From assembly GCF_954871325.1 (NCBI RefSeq), contig NC_088778.1, positions 17,077,666 through 17,141,665 on the forward strand: 64,000 nucleotides of DNA. The letters are read 5' to 3'. Shown here in pieces: positions 55,001 through 64,000 of this stretch; positions within the stretch are counted from its first letter, which is position 1, and every line of letters starts with the position of its first letter. The DNA is from Gordionus sp. m RMFG-2023. Lineage: Eukaryota > Nematomorpha > Gordioida > Chordodea > Parachordodidae. The translations under genes and the position numbers were made by a program. Below the pieces are notes generated by a model, which was given only the letters and a program-made list of their open reading frames with translations, was not told the origin of the DNA and ran no database searches.

Positions 55001-57023
55001 TGAGTACATTTTTATTCATAGCCTTATAGGATAAATCACGACTGTTGAACATTAGTATTGGTACTGGGAAGATATTTGTAAAAAAGGAAATTAAAAAGTT
55101 TTTTTTGTTAGCACGTGCGGCGTGTTTGAGTTATTCCCCTCCCCCCTTTTCTCTTGTTTATAATGTAATGGCCCGTGTATGTTTGGAAGACCTTAAAAGG
55201 AAATATGAATAGATTTAAAATGTGTTTATGTTTCGTAACGCAAGCATTGATTCTTGTTTTATTGGTAAATTAGTCAGTGTTTTAAATACATAAACAGTAA
55301 TATTTTTTTACATTAATTAATTTTCTTGTTTGTGAATTCATTTTTTTTTAAAAAACATAAACATTAATTAATTTTTGTTTTAAATTCATTTATTTTTTTT
55401 GTTGTGTGAGATTTGGTTTTAAAAAAACATAAACATTAATTAATTTTTTTTAAAATTCATTTATTTTTTTTGTTGTGTGAAAATTTTGTTTTAAAAGAAA
55501 AAAAAATCAACAAAATTTTTTGCGAAACCTCGGATAAAAGAAAGGCAATATATATCTTTGAACAAGAGTCTCCTCATGGTTCCAACGGAGAGTATTGAAA
55601 CATTATTTTTATCGATCTATCCATAAATATTTCCCCACATCCGCGAGATGGAGACTACCTCAAGGCTTGTTGATCTTGGAGACTTTTATCTCCAGGTTAC
55701 GTTGATCAGAAAAAACAATGGCATGATCTTGGGCCCAAGACCCACCGATGAAAACCAACTACCTGACCCAGGAGTTCGTGGGAAGAGATGTTACAATTGC
55801 CAGGGCGAGGGGCACCTCCGTCACCAATGTTCCAGACCCCTAAGGGAGACCCGGGTACCGTTGTAAACAGTTTCCGACAACGCATGGCGGGGAGCAAACG
55901 ACGGAAAAAACGAGCATATGGCGAGATAGGACCGGTGGCGACTTCAGTTCCTCAAGGACTCATAGCCAGCACGGGCAGACCTCTGCAGAATGTTCAAGAC
56001 TGTGACGTGTCGATACCTCTCGCAAGAGGATCTGGAGTTTCAGTTGGGGGCGATGTATTGCAACGAGCGGTGGCCGCGTTGGCCACGCATGTACACCCGT
56101 CAGCGGAGTTGGCATTTGGAGAGCCCCGGTCGGGTACAGATAAATTTTGGGGGAATCCCATGTCAGCATAGGAAAGTATTCGTGGAAACTGAGGTAAGCA
56201 AATGAACTTCTCCTCATATATTTTTTGTGAAATATGTATTAGATATTTTCTTTTTTAGATATATTTTGAATGCATTTTTTGTTGTTATATATTATATATA
56301 TTTTTATATTATAACACGTCAATCATATAATCACGTGGTGTTTTTTTATATATAATTTATATAACATAGAAAGAGGATATATATTATGAAATTTTTGGTA
56401 AATTTATTTCGAAAATGATTATTGTATGTTTTTATTAAATAAAAAAGAAGTTCTCGTCTTATAATTTTATCTATTTCGATATAACTTTAGAACGTCTTTG
56501 AGGTACGCAATTTCGGGTAGTATTTAAATTGAGTAAATAAAATTAAGGGTGAAAGAAAGGGGTTTTTATAGTAAGGTCCTTTATTTGGCACCAATCATCT
56601 TCCAACAAAATGACTTCACATGCTCCTATAATAAAATCATTACAGAAATCTTTCAAACTTAATAATCGTCTAGCATCATACAAATTGAGGACAAACGTGT
56701 TGTACATTACCATATAAATTAAAATATTATTACTTGTACTACAAAATAATTCACTTTCAAAATAATCAATGTATTTCTATATTTACATAATAAAATATTA
56801 TTACACTGGAAAATAATTTATGATATCAATCTCTAAATAAAATGGAAGTCCAGGAAGAAAATTGAAAGAAAAACGCGAAGATAAAATAAATGATTCCACA
56901 AAAAAAGTTAATAAAATTTAAAAAATTTTTTTATGACGCGTAGAACCCTTAGACCCTCTACTTTTAAAAATGGTCCGGGTTCAGCCAAAATACGAGGGTT
57001 CAGGGTCTGGGTTCACATCTCTG
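49019..57023 (-). mobile_element. Second hAT, internally deleted and split by a Ty3/gypsy element
   Basis: The ends are perfect inverted repeats, CAGAGATGTGAACCC at 49019 and GGGTTCACATCTCTG closing at 57023. The target duplication CTTTTTTT is perfect (49011-49018, 57024-57031). Transposase pieces lie on the minus strand: 56720-56590 (FVLNLYDARRLLSLKDFCND, then LEDDWCQIKDLT), about 49910-49680, and 49490-49190 with the dimerisation core VEREFSSLKYTLSTLRGNLK. About 1.4 kb of hAT sequence remains, so the copy was already shortened. A Ty3/gypsy element sits just after KDLT in the coding region. Stops and frame changes are present. Confidence 0.85.
49951..56570 (+). mobile_element. Ty3/gypsy LTR retrotransposon fossil D with extra 3' ORF
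   Basis: Plus-strand Ty3/gypsy element with two LTR copies, about 49951-50234 and 56285-56570, that agree at roughly 95 percent by eye. A GTAA target duplication lies at 49947-49950 and 56571-56574. A primer-binding-like TGGTGCTCGTG follows the left LTR. Parts: gag-like 50463-51228 with two zinc knuckles, protease about 51680-51730, reverse transcriptase about 52140-52790, RNase H about 53070-53400, integrase about 53700-54581, then a purine-rich spacer and a downstream region (55648-56205) with one more CCHC knuckle. It is broken at roughly half a dozen places. The similar LTRs make it the youngest layer of this nest. Integrase is close to that of fossil B. Confidence 0.88.
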
Positions 57024-58112
57024 CTTTTTTTTGAGCTAAATCTAAAATTACTTCTTTTTTTTAGCTAACATTATCTAAAATTAGCTTTTATTTTAGCTAA
57101 CATTCTAAATTACCTTGTTTTTAGTGGTATAAAAAGAAATTTCAAAATTCTGAGGGGCTCTTCAAATCTTTCAGAGGGCTCGAGCCTCCCCCCACCCTCC
57201 CCGTGATGCTATTGCGTTTAAGTAGTTTGGATATGCAATGGAAAAGGACAAGAGAATGATTTTGGCATTAATTAAGATGAGTGTATAGAATTTAAAGTTT
57301 GAAAGTATTATATAAATGTAATTTATTTGTTGTTTAAATTTAATAAAAATCTTTTCTTCATATATTTATTTAAGAATGAACATCAATAGCATTATTAATA
57401 CTACAGATGTCTAGAATGAAATTAAGGATACTCCTAACATTTCCGTTCATCATTCCTCTATAGCAAAATGTACTAAGATATAAAATAGTAACCAAAAAAT
57501 GCAGAGGTGATCAAATTAGTTCTAGGAAAACAATTATTTATATCATGCTGTACAATATGACACAGTATGTTTAATTCTTAAGTAGTTTATTAATATATAA
57601 AAACGACCTAAAGGTGTTATGCAAAAAATTAATTTTTCATGGATAAAGGATATTAAAATACAATATTTTAAAGAATATTACAAAATAATGTTCCCTTTAA
57701 CCATAGCCATTAATGAAATACAAAGCAAATCAAACTACTGGTAAAATCAGCTTCAATTTTAAATGTTAATAAATAAATAAAAAATATAATTTCAACTGAT
57801 CTGCATTTTAGCCAACCATTGGCTAGCAATAAAAAAGATCTTAAATAGTATATTTAAGATTATTTGATAATGATTTTAAAATGGCATTTTTAGCTACTTC
57901 ATTTCACCCCTATTTTAAAAATCGTTGGACTGAGGATGATAAAGAAAAAAAACGCTTTCGAGATTTAATAATTAACGAAGCCTTAATTATTTTTAGAAAT
58001 AATATTGAAGTATGTGTTAACAAATTGGTCAAAATTGAAGATGATGATTACTTTTGTTTTTAAAGTAGCCCATATAATTCAAATAATGCAGCATATAATG
58101 TTGTATGAAAAT

Positions 58113-58190
58113 CGCCGGGGTGGCCTAATGGGTTAGATGTATGCTTGGAAACAGAAGTACGAACAAGGACGCAGGTTCAATCCTGGTAGA
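58113..58190 (+). ncRNA. tRNA-like SINE head at the 5' end of the LINE insertion
   Basis: CGCCGGGGTGGCCTAATGGG contains an A-box-like TGGCCTAATGGG (58121). A B box GGTTCAATCC lies at 58174-58183, 53 bases on. The A-to-B distance is long, as in Ser/Leu-type tRNAs. No matching acceptor stem or CCA was seen, so this is a SINE-type head rather than a working tRNA gene. Confidence 0.6.
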
Positions 58191-58491
58191 CGAACACTCC
58201 CCGTGTCAAAACCTTGTACAACCAATAACAGAACAAGAAATAATCACATGCCTCAAGCATATGAAAAACAACAAAGCGGTCCAGACGATATTCCAATAGA
58301 AAGCCTTACTAGGAGATGATGGAATACATCTCCTCACAAATCTGTACAATAAAATACTTGGAAATGAATAGGTTCCCCAAAAATGGAGGCAGAGCTATCT
58401 AGCTCCTATTTTCAAAAATAAAGGGGATCCACACAATTGTCAAAATTACAGGGGCATAAAACTAATGTCACACTGTCTAAAACTATACGAA

Positions 58492-58616
58492 AAAATAATA
58501 GAAAAAAGATTAAGAGACATAATCGAAATAGGAGACTCAGTTTGGCTTTATAAAAAATAATAGAAAAAAAAATTAAGAGACATAATCGAAATAGGAGAGA
58601 TTCAGTTTGGCTTTAT
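58492..58616 (+). repeat. About 62-bp tandem duplication inside the LINE
   Basis: Two copies (58492-58551 and 58553-58616) of a reverse-transcriptase segment, both containing TTAAGAGACATAATCGAAAT and TCAGTTTGGCTTTAT. The duplication disrupts the reading frame just before FGFMPGRSTTDAIHAIRQ. Confidence 0.85.
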
Positions 58617-58698
58617 GCCTGGAAGATCAACAACTGATGCTATCCACGCAATTAGGCAAATGAGTTAAAAATACAGGGAAAAGAACAAAAAGCTACAC

Positions 58699-59586
58699 AT
58701 GGTCTTTCTCGATCTAGAAAAGGCCTTCGATAGAATCCCAAGAAAACTTATCTGGTGGGCGCTACGCCACAAAAAGGTTCCGGAAAAATATATAAGAATA
58801 ATACAGGATATGTATATGGGCCATACAACAATGTTACGTAGCACAACAGGTACTTCAGCAGGCTTCACAATAGCCGAAGGAGTTCATCAAGGGTCGGCTC
58901 TCAGCCCACTTCTCTTCATTACAGTAATAGATGTATTAGCACAGTCTATACCTCAAACAGTCCCGTGGAATATGATATTTGTAGATGATATTGTGATACT
59001 TGCCGAATCTAAGGATGAAATGAAAGAAAGATTAGTGAGTTGGATAAATATCCTAGAAACGCACGGATTAAAAGTAAATAGAGAAAAGACGGAGTATATG
59101 GTGATAGGAGGAGATGAAACAGAGATTATTGATATAAATGAATGGCAGATATCGGCAATTGAAAGCTACAATTTGGGCTCCACTATACAAACAAACGGCA
59201 CAATAGAAAAAGAGATAAAGAGTAAGATTAATCAAGGGTGGTTAAAGTGGAGACCTTTATCTGGAGTGCTATTTGACAAAAGAATCCCACACAAATTAAA
59301 GGGAAAAATTTACAGCTCCATAGTACAACCAACTATTCTATATAGTTCGGAAACATGGCCAACCAAAGAATCAGACGAGAGAAGTCTACAAACTATGGAG
59401 ATAAGAATGCTGAGGATGATTGCTGTGGTAACAAGAAAGGATAAAGTGATACTAAGTAGTTTAAAGGTAGTTCCCATTAAGACTAAGTTAATGGTAAACA
59501 GACTTAGGTGGTATGGGCACACAATGAGAAGGCCTATGAACTACATAGGAAATAAAGTTGAGTTTGGAAGTGATGGACAAACGTAA
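58699..59586 (+). CDS. RTE-like reverse transcriptase, central part (295 codons)
   Basis: An uninterrupted frame encoding reverse transcriptase palm and thumb. HMVFLDLEKAFDRIPRKLIW carries the first catalytic aspartate; EGVHQGSALSPLLF and FVDDIVILAES follow, the latter holding the active-site FxDD; then LKVNREKTEYMVIGG and, near the C-terminus, VNRLRWYGHTMRRP. The final piece (RGRPKLQWGHKVRANIK to 59728) lies in the next frame, so there is one frameshift near 59570. The upstream part is broken by stops and a tandem duplication. The true start codon lies upstream and is lost; the M at 58699 is internal. Confidence 0.8.
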   Translation: MVFLDLEKAFDRIPRKLIWWALRHKKVPEKYIRIIQDMYMGHTTMLRSTTGTSAGFTIAEGVHQGSALSPLLFITVIDVLAQSIPQTVPWNMIFVDDIVILAESKDEMKERLVSWINILETHGLKVNREKTEYMVIGGDETEIIDINEWQISAIESYNLGSTIQTNGTIEKEIKSKINQGWLKWRPLSGVLFDKRIPHKLKGKIYSSIVQPTILYSSETWPTKESDERSLQTMEIRMLRMIAVVTRKDKVILSSLKVVPIKTKLMVNRLRWYGHTMRRPMNYIGNKVEFGSDGQT

Positions 59587-60210
59587 AAGAGGAAGGCCAA
59601 AACTTCAATGGGGCCATAAAGTTAGAGCCAATATAAAGAAGTATAAATTAGATAAAAGAGATTGTATGAATAACATAAAGTGGAGAGAGATGTTGAAGGA
59701 GCTTACCACCAGAAAAGGTGAAAGCTAAAGAGAGAAAAAAAATAAAATAAAATAATGTTGTATGAAAGACGGCATATGTAATTTAGATATGTTAAATAAT
59801 TATAAAATATAAAAGAATATTAAATTTAACATAATTTGCGCCAGTTGAACGATTATTTAGTTATGGCCAATAGACCAAATCGCCATAGGTTAAATGACAA
59901 ATTGTTCAAAAAAATGAAAATATTAAAAAATAATGTGCATTTATGTAAAAGCATCTATATCCGAATTAAATTTTTTAAAAATTTCTGTTTCTCCATACAT
60001 TTGTAATGCTCTAAGAATATCTTTGATTGATGAATGTTCAAAATATTATTTTTTTAAGAATCACATTTATTTATTCGCTTTGAATTCAGGTTTTTCAAAG
60101 GCTTAGTATATTCTTTGTGTCACAGACATAATATTAAAATAAATAAATATTATCTCCATTTTATAAATTTGTTTTAAAATTATGTAAAGTTACAAAAATA
60201 TGCAAAATAA

Positions 60211-60216
60211 TTTATT
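60211..60216 (-). promoter_or_regulatory. Likely poly(A) signal of SARS2
   Basis: AATAAA on the minus strand, 21 bases beyond the stop codon (60239-60237). The short distance implies a very short 3' untranslated region. Confidence 0.65.
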
Positions 60217-60236
60217 ATATATATGTTTACAAATTA

Positions 60237-63200
60237 TTAACGTTTAGTTTTAAGTGGTCGTTGGCTCCATCTTTCTATTGGTTCAGTGATTGCCAGATCT
60301 AAGTTTATATCATTATCATAAAAAAAATTTAAAAAGGGTAACAAAACTTTAGGGTATTTTATGAAATTATTTTTAGGTTCATAGTGAGTTTCGATTAACG
60401 ATATCATTAATCTGGGAATCGCGCATGCAGTTCCATTTACCTTATTTTATCAAATAAATAGAAAAAAATATATTGAAAGTGAAGATATAATTTACACAAT
60501 GTATATCGTTGATTGATTTATTATACTTCCATTTTTAGTGGAATTGAGTTAAGACTGAAATATTATCTTTCTTCTCCCCTTTTGCGCTTATATTTTAAAT
60601 TATTATTTGTTTTTAAATTGACTTTTTACGTTTGAAATATTCAAAAAATTAGAGTTTTTGAAGAAAAAAAAATTTGTTTTATAACCTGAACTCAGACCCC
60701 CACTTGGTCATTATTTATTTATCAATATTAAATTTTATCATCCACTCCCCTTATAATATTTGCTCTCTCTCAATTCATTTTCGCTTTACCTAAATATTTA
60801 TCTCTTTAATTTCTCCAGTTAATTATACTCCTCCCTATTTTCCGTACTACCTTCACTTCAATCGATATCCTAACCTCTTACTTTCTTCCTTTATCTTAAC
60901 CAATATTTTCATTCAACGAAAAAAAGTTGACTGCTAGAAAAACAACTATAATTTTGTCAAAATTATATCCCTTTTTGACAAATTACTATTGGAGCTATAG
61001 ATTTTTTAAACCAAAAATGCACTGAGCAAAATATGACATTGGCTAAAAAGGGGCATTGAAAAACTACAATACAAAATATATTGCGAGCGAGGGAGGTGGT
61101 GGTGGGGGGGGAGGGGGTGTTTCAGGGTTCAACATCCATCTAAAATCAAAATTTGTTTAAATTTTAATATCTTTTTTTAAAGCTATTTATAGTTTTAACC
61201 CTCGAGATAGAACCTAGAACAGTATTTTCTTACTCTGCTGAAATAAAATTAACTACATCTATATCCCCTTATCACCATATTGTATTTTTTTTAAAATAGG
61301 ATAATAAAAATCGAAAAAATATTTCATAGTTTACATAAAATTTAAAAATGAAATTTTGTCAAAACAGTTTTAACTGAAGAGCATGGATTTTTTGGAATCG
61401 TTCTAAATTGCTGAATGGAGGTATAACCTTATAAGCAGAGATATATGTTACGGCACACAAAAAACATAGTTTATAAACTAACTAGCTAGGTGAAGATCAT
61501 TATGGTTATTCTTTCTGAGATTTTAAAATTCCCGAAACTATTTTATGCAAATTGCATTATGGGTCTGGAATTATTTTTTTAGGAAGGAACCCTTTAAAAA
61601 ATTTAAACATCTCGAACCTTAGCATAATTTACCCAATATGGCTAAAATTAATTTTTATCTTGGCCTGACCCGCTGGCTATGCAGATCCATATTATTTAGT
61701 TAACAAACTTTTTAGCTAATTTTTGTTATGTGAAGTATATTTCAGATTGAGAACTTTGTCTTTTTTTTAAATCCTTTGATTTTTCTTCCAAGTATATTAT
61801 TTTCTGATTTTTTTAATTTTCTCCTGTTTCGGTTTATTAATTTAAATTTAATTTGATTTTTACCAGTTTTTTGCTTGTTTTTTTAACGTATTTTTAATTA
61901 TTTTGAGTTCTTTAAGCCTGGTTTTTCTCTCATTTCTGTCTAATTTTGTATTTTTAAATATTCAATTAAAACATTATTTTAATCTGATTTTTCTCCGTTT
62001 TCGCTCACCTTAATAATTTTAATTTTTTAATTTATTTTTTAATATATTTATCTATTCAACTTGATATTTTTTTAATTTTCATCTAATTAATCTAGTTTGT
62101 ATAAGGTTGGTATCCGATTTTCAAAATTTCAAAATTGAATGCTAATTAATTTATTAAAAACTAATTAATTTATTTTGGAGGAATTTGGGTTTTCCGGTAT
62201 GATGGATGTTTATCTTCAGGATATAAAGATCTAGTATTATTGATAAGTGATTGTACTATATTTATGCTGGTATATTATTTTATTTAATCAAATATTTAAT
62301 TCCAGGCTAACAATGAATTAAAAGTAAAATTAACAGCAATTGGTATGAAAATTAAATCTCAATATCGATAGTAATCATTAAGATTTACACTAAAGAATTT
62401 AAACTTAAAATCAGCCACCACCCGCCCGTAAAGTAATTAAATTATATTGTAGTTCTCGGGTATAGGCTTTTGTTTTGCCCAACTCTTTTGCTACTAGCCT
62501 ATAGACGTTTAAACAATAGTTCTAGGACTGTTGTACGTACAAGTACGTGCGGCTTGCCCACAAACGTATTAAGGGCTCCTCATTTTTCTCCCAATTAAAT
62601 ATCCAGTTTGATGGATTTTTGAGGAAAACCTAGCGTAGCTCTGTTGCATCCACAATGAGAGGGCGAAAGGCTTTCATCATGTATCACGTAATTTTTATCT
62701 AGTTTTACATTTTTCCACCTATTTTTGAGTATCATGATTTTTTAAACCCTATATTCCCAATGAGTTTTTTTAAAAATTCTCTTAAATTTCTTTTTTGATC
62801 TGTATTCCCACCTAGATACATGCAGGCTACCCGAACAACTCAAACCTCGAGTTCGAAAATTCAATACTCTTTTTAGGCTCGGGCGGGCTGTAAGAGGTAG
62901 TTTGACCCGAGTTCCGAAAATTAAATATTCGAAATAACCTCAATAATCATTTTGTTTCATCGAAATGTCAATCAGAATCACATGTCATTCTTAATCTCAC
63001 ACATTTCACTTATTAATTTTTAATTTTCATGTGACTAATTAAAACTCTATTACTTATATAGATAAAAAATAGAATATATAGTATATTCTACATTTATCCA
63101 ATATAAAATATATAATATTAATCTGAGGGCCGCGAAAAAATCACCTTGCAAGACTCTAGCACATCTTCCGATTTTCTTAAACTTTCGCTTATTTTTCCCA

Positions 63201-63760
63201 CATCCATTTTTGAGTGTTTCATATATCTTTTTAAATTTTTCTTACTAACTAAGTTTATATATCAGCTGTAACATATATACTTCGTTAAATTTTTTTTATA
63301 AATAAAACTTCGATAACGTGACAATAAGGTAAATTATATTATTACTGTGTAACATAACTTTATATAAGTGATCACAATCATGATATAGAACATAGCTATT
63401 CCAGGTTTTAGCGTTTAACTCGCTTCTAACTTTTTGGTCCCATGAGAAGACCGGGTTACGTTACACTATATACAATATAATATTTAATAGTGAAATATAT
63501 AGAATTTTTTTTTAACCGTGTGAACAAAACAATATGGTTTTGTTCCCGTTTTGTTTACGGAATCATCTACTATACAATTATCGTGAGAATCATCGTTTAT
63601 ATCGGGTATGTATTTAATATTAAGTCTTCGACTCTGAAAATCGGTGCAATTGGACGCGCTTGAAATTTCACCGAAAATCTTTCTAGCAGGCATCCAGGAT
63701 TCGATGTCGAATTTATGGTAAGCGGGTAGGCCTAGCTCATGACCAGCCATCTCCAAAACT
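60237..63760 (-). CDS. SARS2: Mitochondrial seryl-tRNA synthetase, last two exons
   Basis: Class II synthetase charging mitochondrial tRNA-Ser. The minus-strand exon 63760-63517 encodes [40 protein letters not shown] and [10 protein letters not shown], then a divergent loop and FVHT. The last exon 60440-60237 encodes [20 protein letters not shown] and ends at TAA. HT followed by [11 protein letters not shown] rebuilds class II motif 3 with its arginine across the 3,076-bp intron. Phases agree (acceptor at 63761, donor GTTAAA, acceptor TAAG). ELGLPAY.KFDIE.WMP...[16 protein letters not shown] is diagnostic of mitochondrial SerRS. Upstream exons lie beyond 64000. The loop after LNIKY is longer than in human. 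Confidence 0.94.
60441..63516. other. SARS2 intron, repeat traces only
   Basis: No coding sequence was recognised. A G-rich tract lies at 61084-61122. A moderately GC-rich stretch at 62400-62690 includes GTACGTACAAGTACGTGCGG. A block of CGAG/CGGGCGGGC motifs at about 62825-62935 resembles hAT-type termini such as that at 1-72. None has a resolved partner or target duplication. Confidence 0.4.
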
Positions 63761-63771
63761 CTTGATATCAT

Positions 63772-64000
63772 AAATTAAATAATTTGTTTTACTATTATAA
63801 TGTATTGAAGGAATTAAAATCTAAAAAGTGAACCTTTTTTAAAGAATTAAAAGATGAAGGCAATTATTCTTAGTTCGCTGTATGAACTGATATTTTTTAA
63901 GGAACACTGTCAAACCTTGTTTTTTGTTTGAACGGACAGTGACATTCATCATAAAATGTATATTAATAATAATAATAATCATGAGTTGTAATTTTGTTTA
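63772..64000. other. SARS2 intron sequence upstream of the penultimate exon
   Basis: AT-rich, with an AAT microsatellite near 63965. No further exon was recognised. Confidence 0.4.

Larger units (their letters stand above)
48950..57214. mobile_element. GC-ended MITE, split by an 8-kb nested insertion
   Basis: The left end is CAAGGGCGTCACTAG at 48950; the right end CCCCGTGATGCTATTG closes at 57214. The inverse of the right end starts CAATAGCATCACGG. Flanking 8-mers CGATTAAG (48942-48949) and CGTTTAAG (57215-57222) agree at seven of eight bases, as expected for a slightly aged hAT-type duplication. Its own sequence is only about 48950-49018 plus 57024-57214, roughly 260 bp; the rest is a later hAT. 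It landed inside a hAT coding region. Confidence 0.75.
58111..59751 (+). mobile_element. tRNA-headed RTE-like LINE insertion (chimera) with 16-bp target duplication
   Basis: One 1641-bp insertion bounded by perfect 16-bp repeats, ATAATGTTGTATGAAA at 58095-58110 and 59752-59767. It starts with a tRNA-like head (58113-58190). It then passes directly into LINE coding sequence: the start of reverse transcriptase (KWRQSYLAPIFKNKGDPHNC...), the 295-codon ORF 58699-59586 with FLDLEKAFDRIPR, HQGSALSPLLF, FVDDIVIL and RWYGHTMRR, and, one frame on, RGRPKLQW to a stop at 59728. It ends in an AAATA-rich tail. The 5' portion, including the endonuclease, is absent. The motif set is RTE-like. Confidence 0.85.
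48800..60000 (+). mobile_element. Outer hAT relic hosting a nest of insertions
   Basis: A ZBED-type hAT transposase relic in scattered pieces. 48818-48949 encodes EHVRFFGKQTYDKIVEIIDE and, after a frame change, FVMDKASNFVKTI. The reading resumes at 57215 with FGYAMEKD. 57640-58065 encodes YYKIMFPLTIAINEIQ and MAFLATSFHPYFKNRWTEDD. 59850-59940 encodes APVERLFSYG and, one frame off, RPNRHRLNDKLFKKMKIL. The order and motifs match the hAT middle domain and C-terminal dimerisation domain. Insertions at 48950-57214 and 58111-59751 split it. Stops and frameshifts are frequent. Terminal repeats were not found, so the outer limits are approximate. Confidence 0.75.

Overview
The window looks like nuclear DNA of an invertebrate animal. 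It is strongly AT-rich, has spliced genes with GT..AG introns, and is packed with hAT, piggyBac, RTE-like and Ty3/gypsy elements. Three host genes are recognisable. At 1185-6048 (+) is the 3' half of mitochondrial isoleucyl-tRNA synthetase (IARS2). At 41493-30137 (-) is a complete four-exon PDCD2L-type gene predicting 353 residues. At 63760-60237 (-) are the last two exons of mitochondrial seryl-tRNA synthetase (SARS2). A fourth, unidentified terminal exon may lie at 6984-6821 (-). Introns are of two kinds: very short (40, 43, 58, 63 and 67 bp) or swollen by transposons (about 2.5, 3.1 and 10.2 kb). Very short introns together with high AT occur in myxozoans, nematodes and dicyemids, but the sequence does not fix the phylum.

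Layout. 1-1184: intron or flank with hAT ends. 1185-6048: IARS2, whose large intron holds two nested hAT-type elements and a foldback MITE. 6.8-10.9 kb: a possible exon, then LINE and hAT debris. 11.0-17.2 kb: two minus-strand Ty3/gypsy fossils, probably one inside the other. 17.7-19.4 kb: a minus-strand hAT relic. 19.4-24.6 kb: a plus-strand Ty3/gypsy fossil carrying a tRNA-derived SINE that is itself split by a hAT MITE. 27.1-28.5 kb: a pair of long direct repeats. 30.1-41.5 kb: PDCD2L, whose third intron holds a nearly whole piggyBac element, a second piggyBac relic, a FLYWCH zinc-finger fragment, a trio of MITEs and head-to-head Ty3 integrase fossils. 45.0-48.0 kb: a hAT with perfect 8-bp target duplications and a 620-bp foldback inside it. 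48.8-60.0 kb: a deep nest, in which a hAT relic holds a small MITE, which holds a second hAT, which holds a Ty3/gypsy element. The same outer hAT also carries a tRNA-headed RTE-like insertion with 16-bp duplications. 60.2-63.8 kb: the 3' end of SARS2.

The host genes do not form an operon. The two synthetases both charge mitochondrial tRNAs, and PDCD2L belongs to a family of ribosomal-protein chaperones. Their proximity may be chance. No CRISPR array, rRNA gene or convincing functional tRNA gene was seen. The most notable structures are the five-element nest with resolvable target duplications, the tRNA-LINE chimera, the piggyBac element with three copies of a 16-bp palindrome, and two Ty3/gypsy fossils that share an extra zinc-knuckle ORF downstream of pol.
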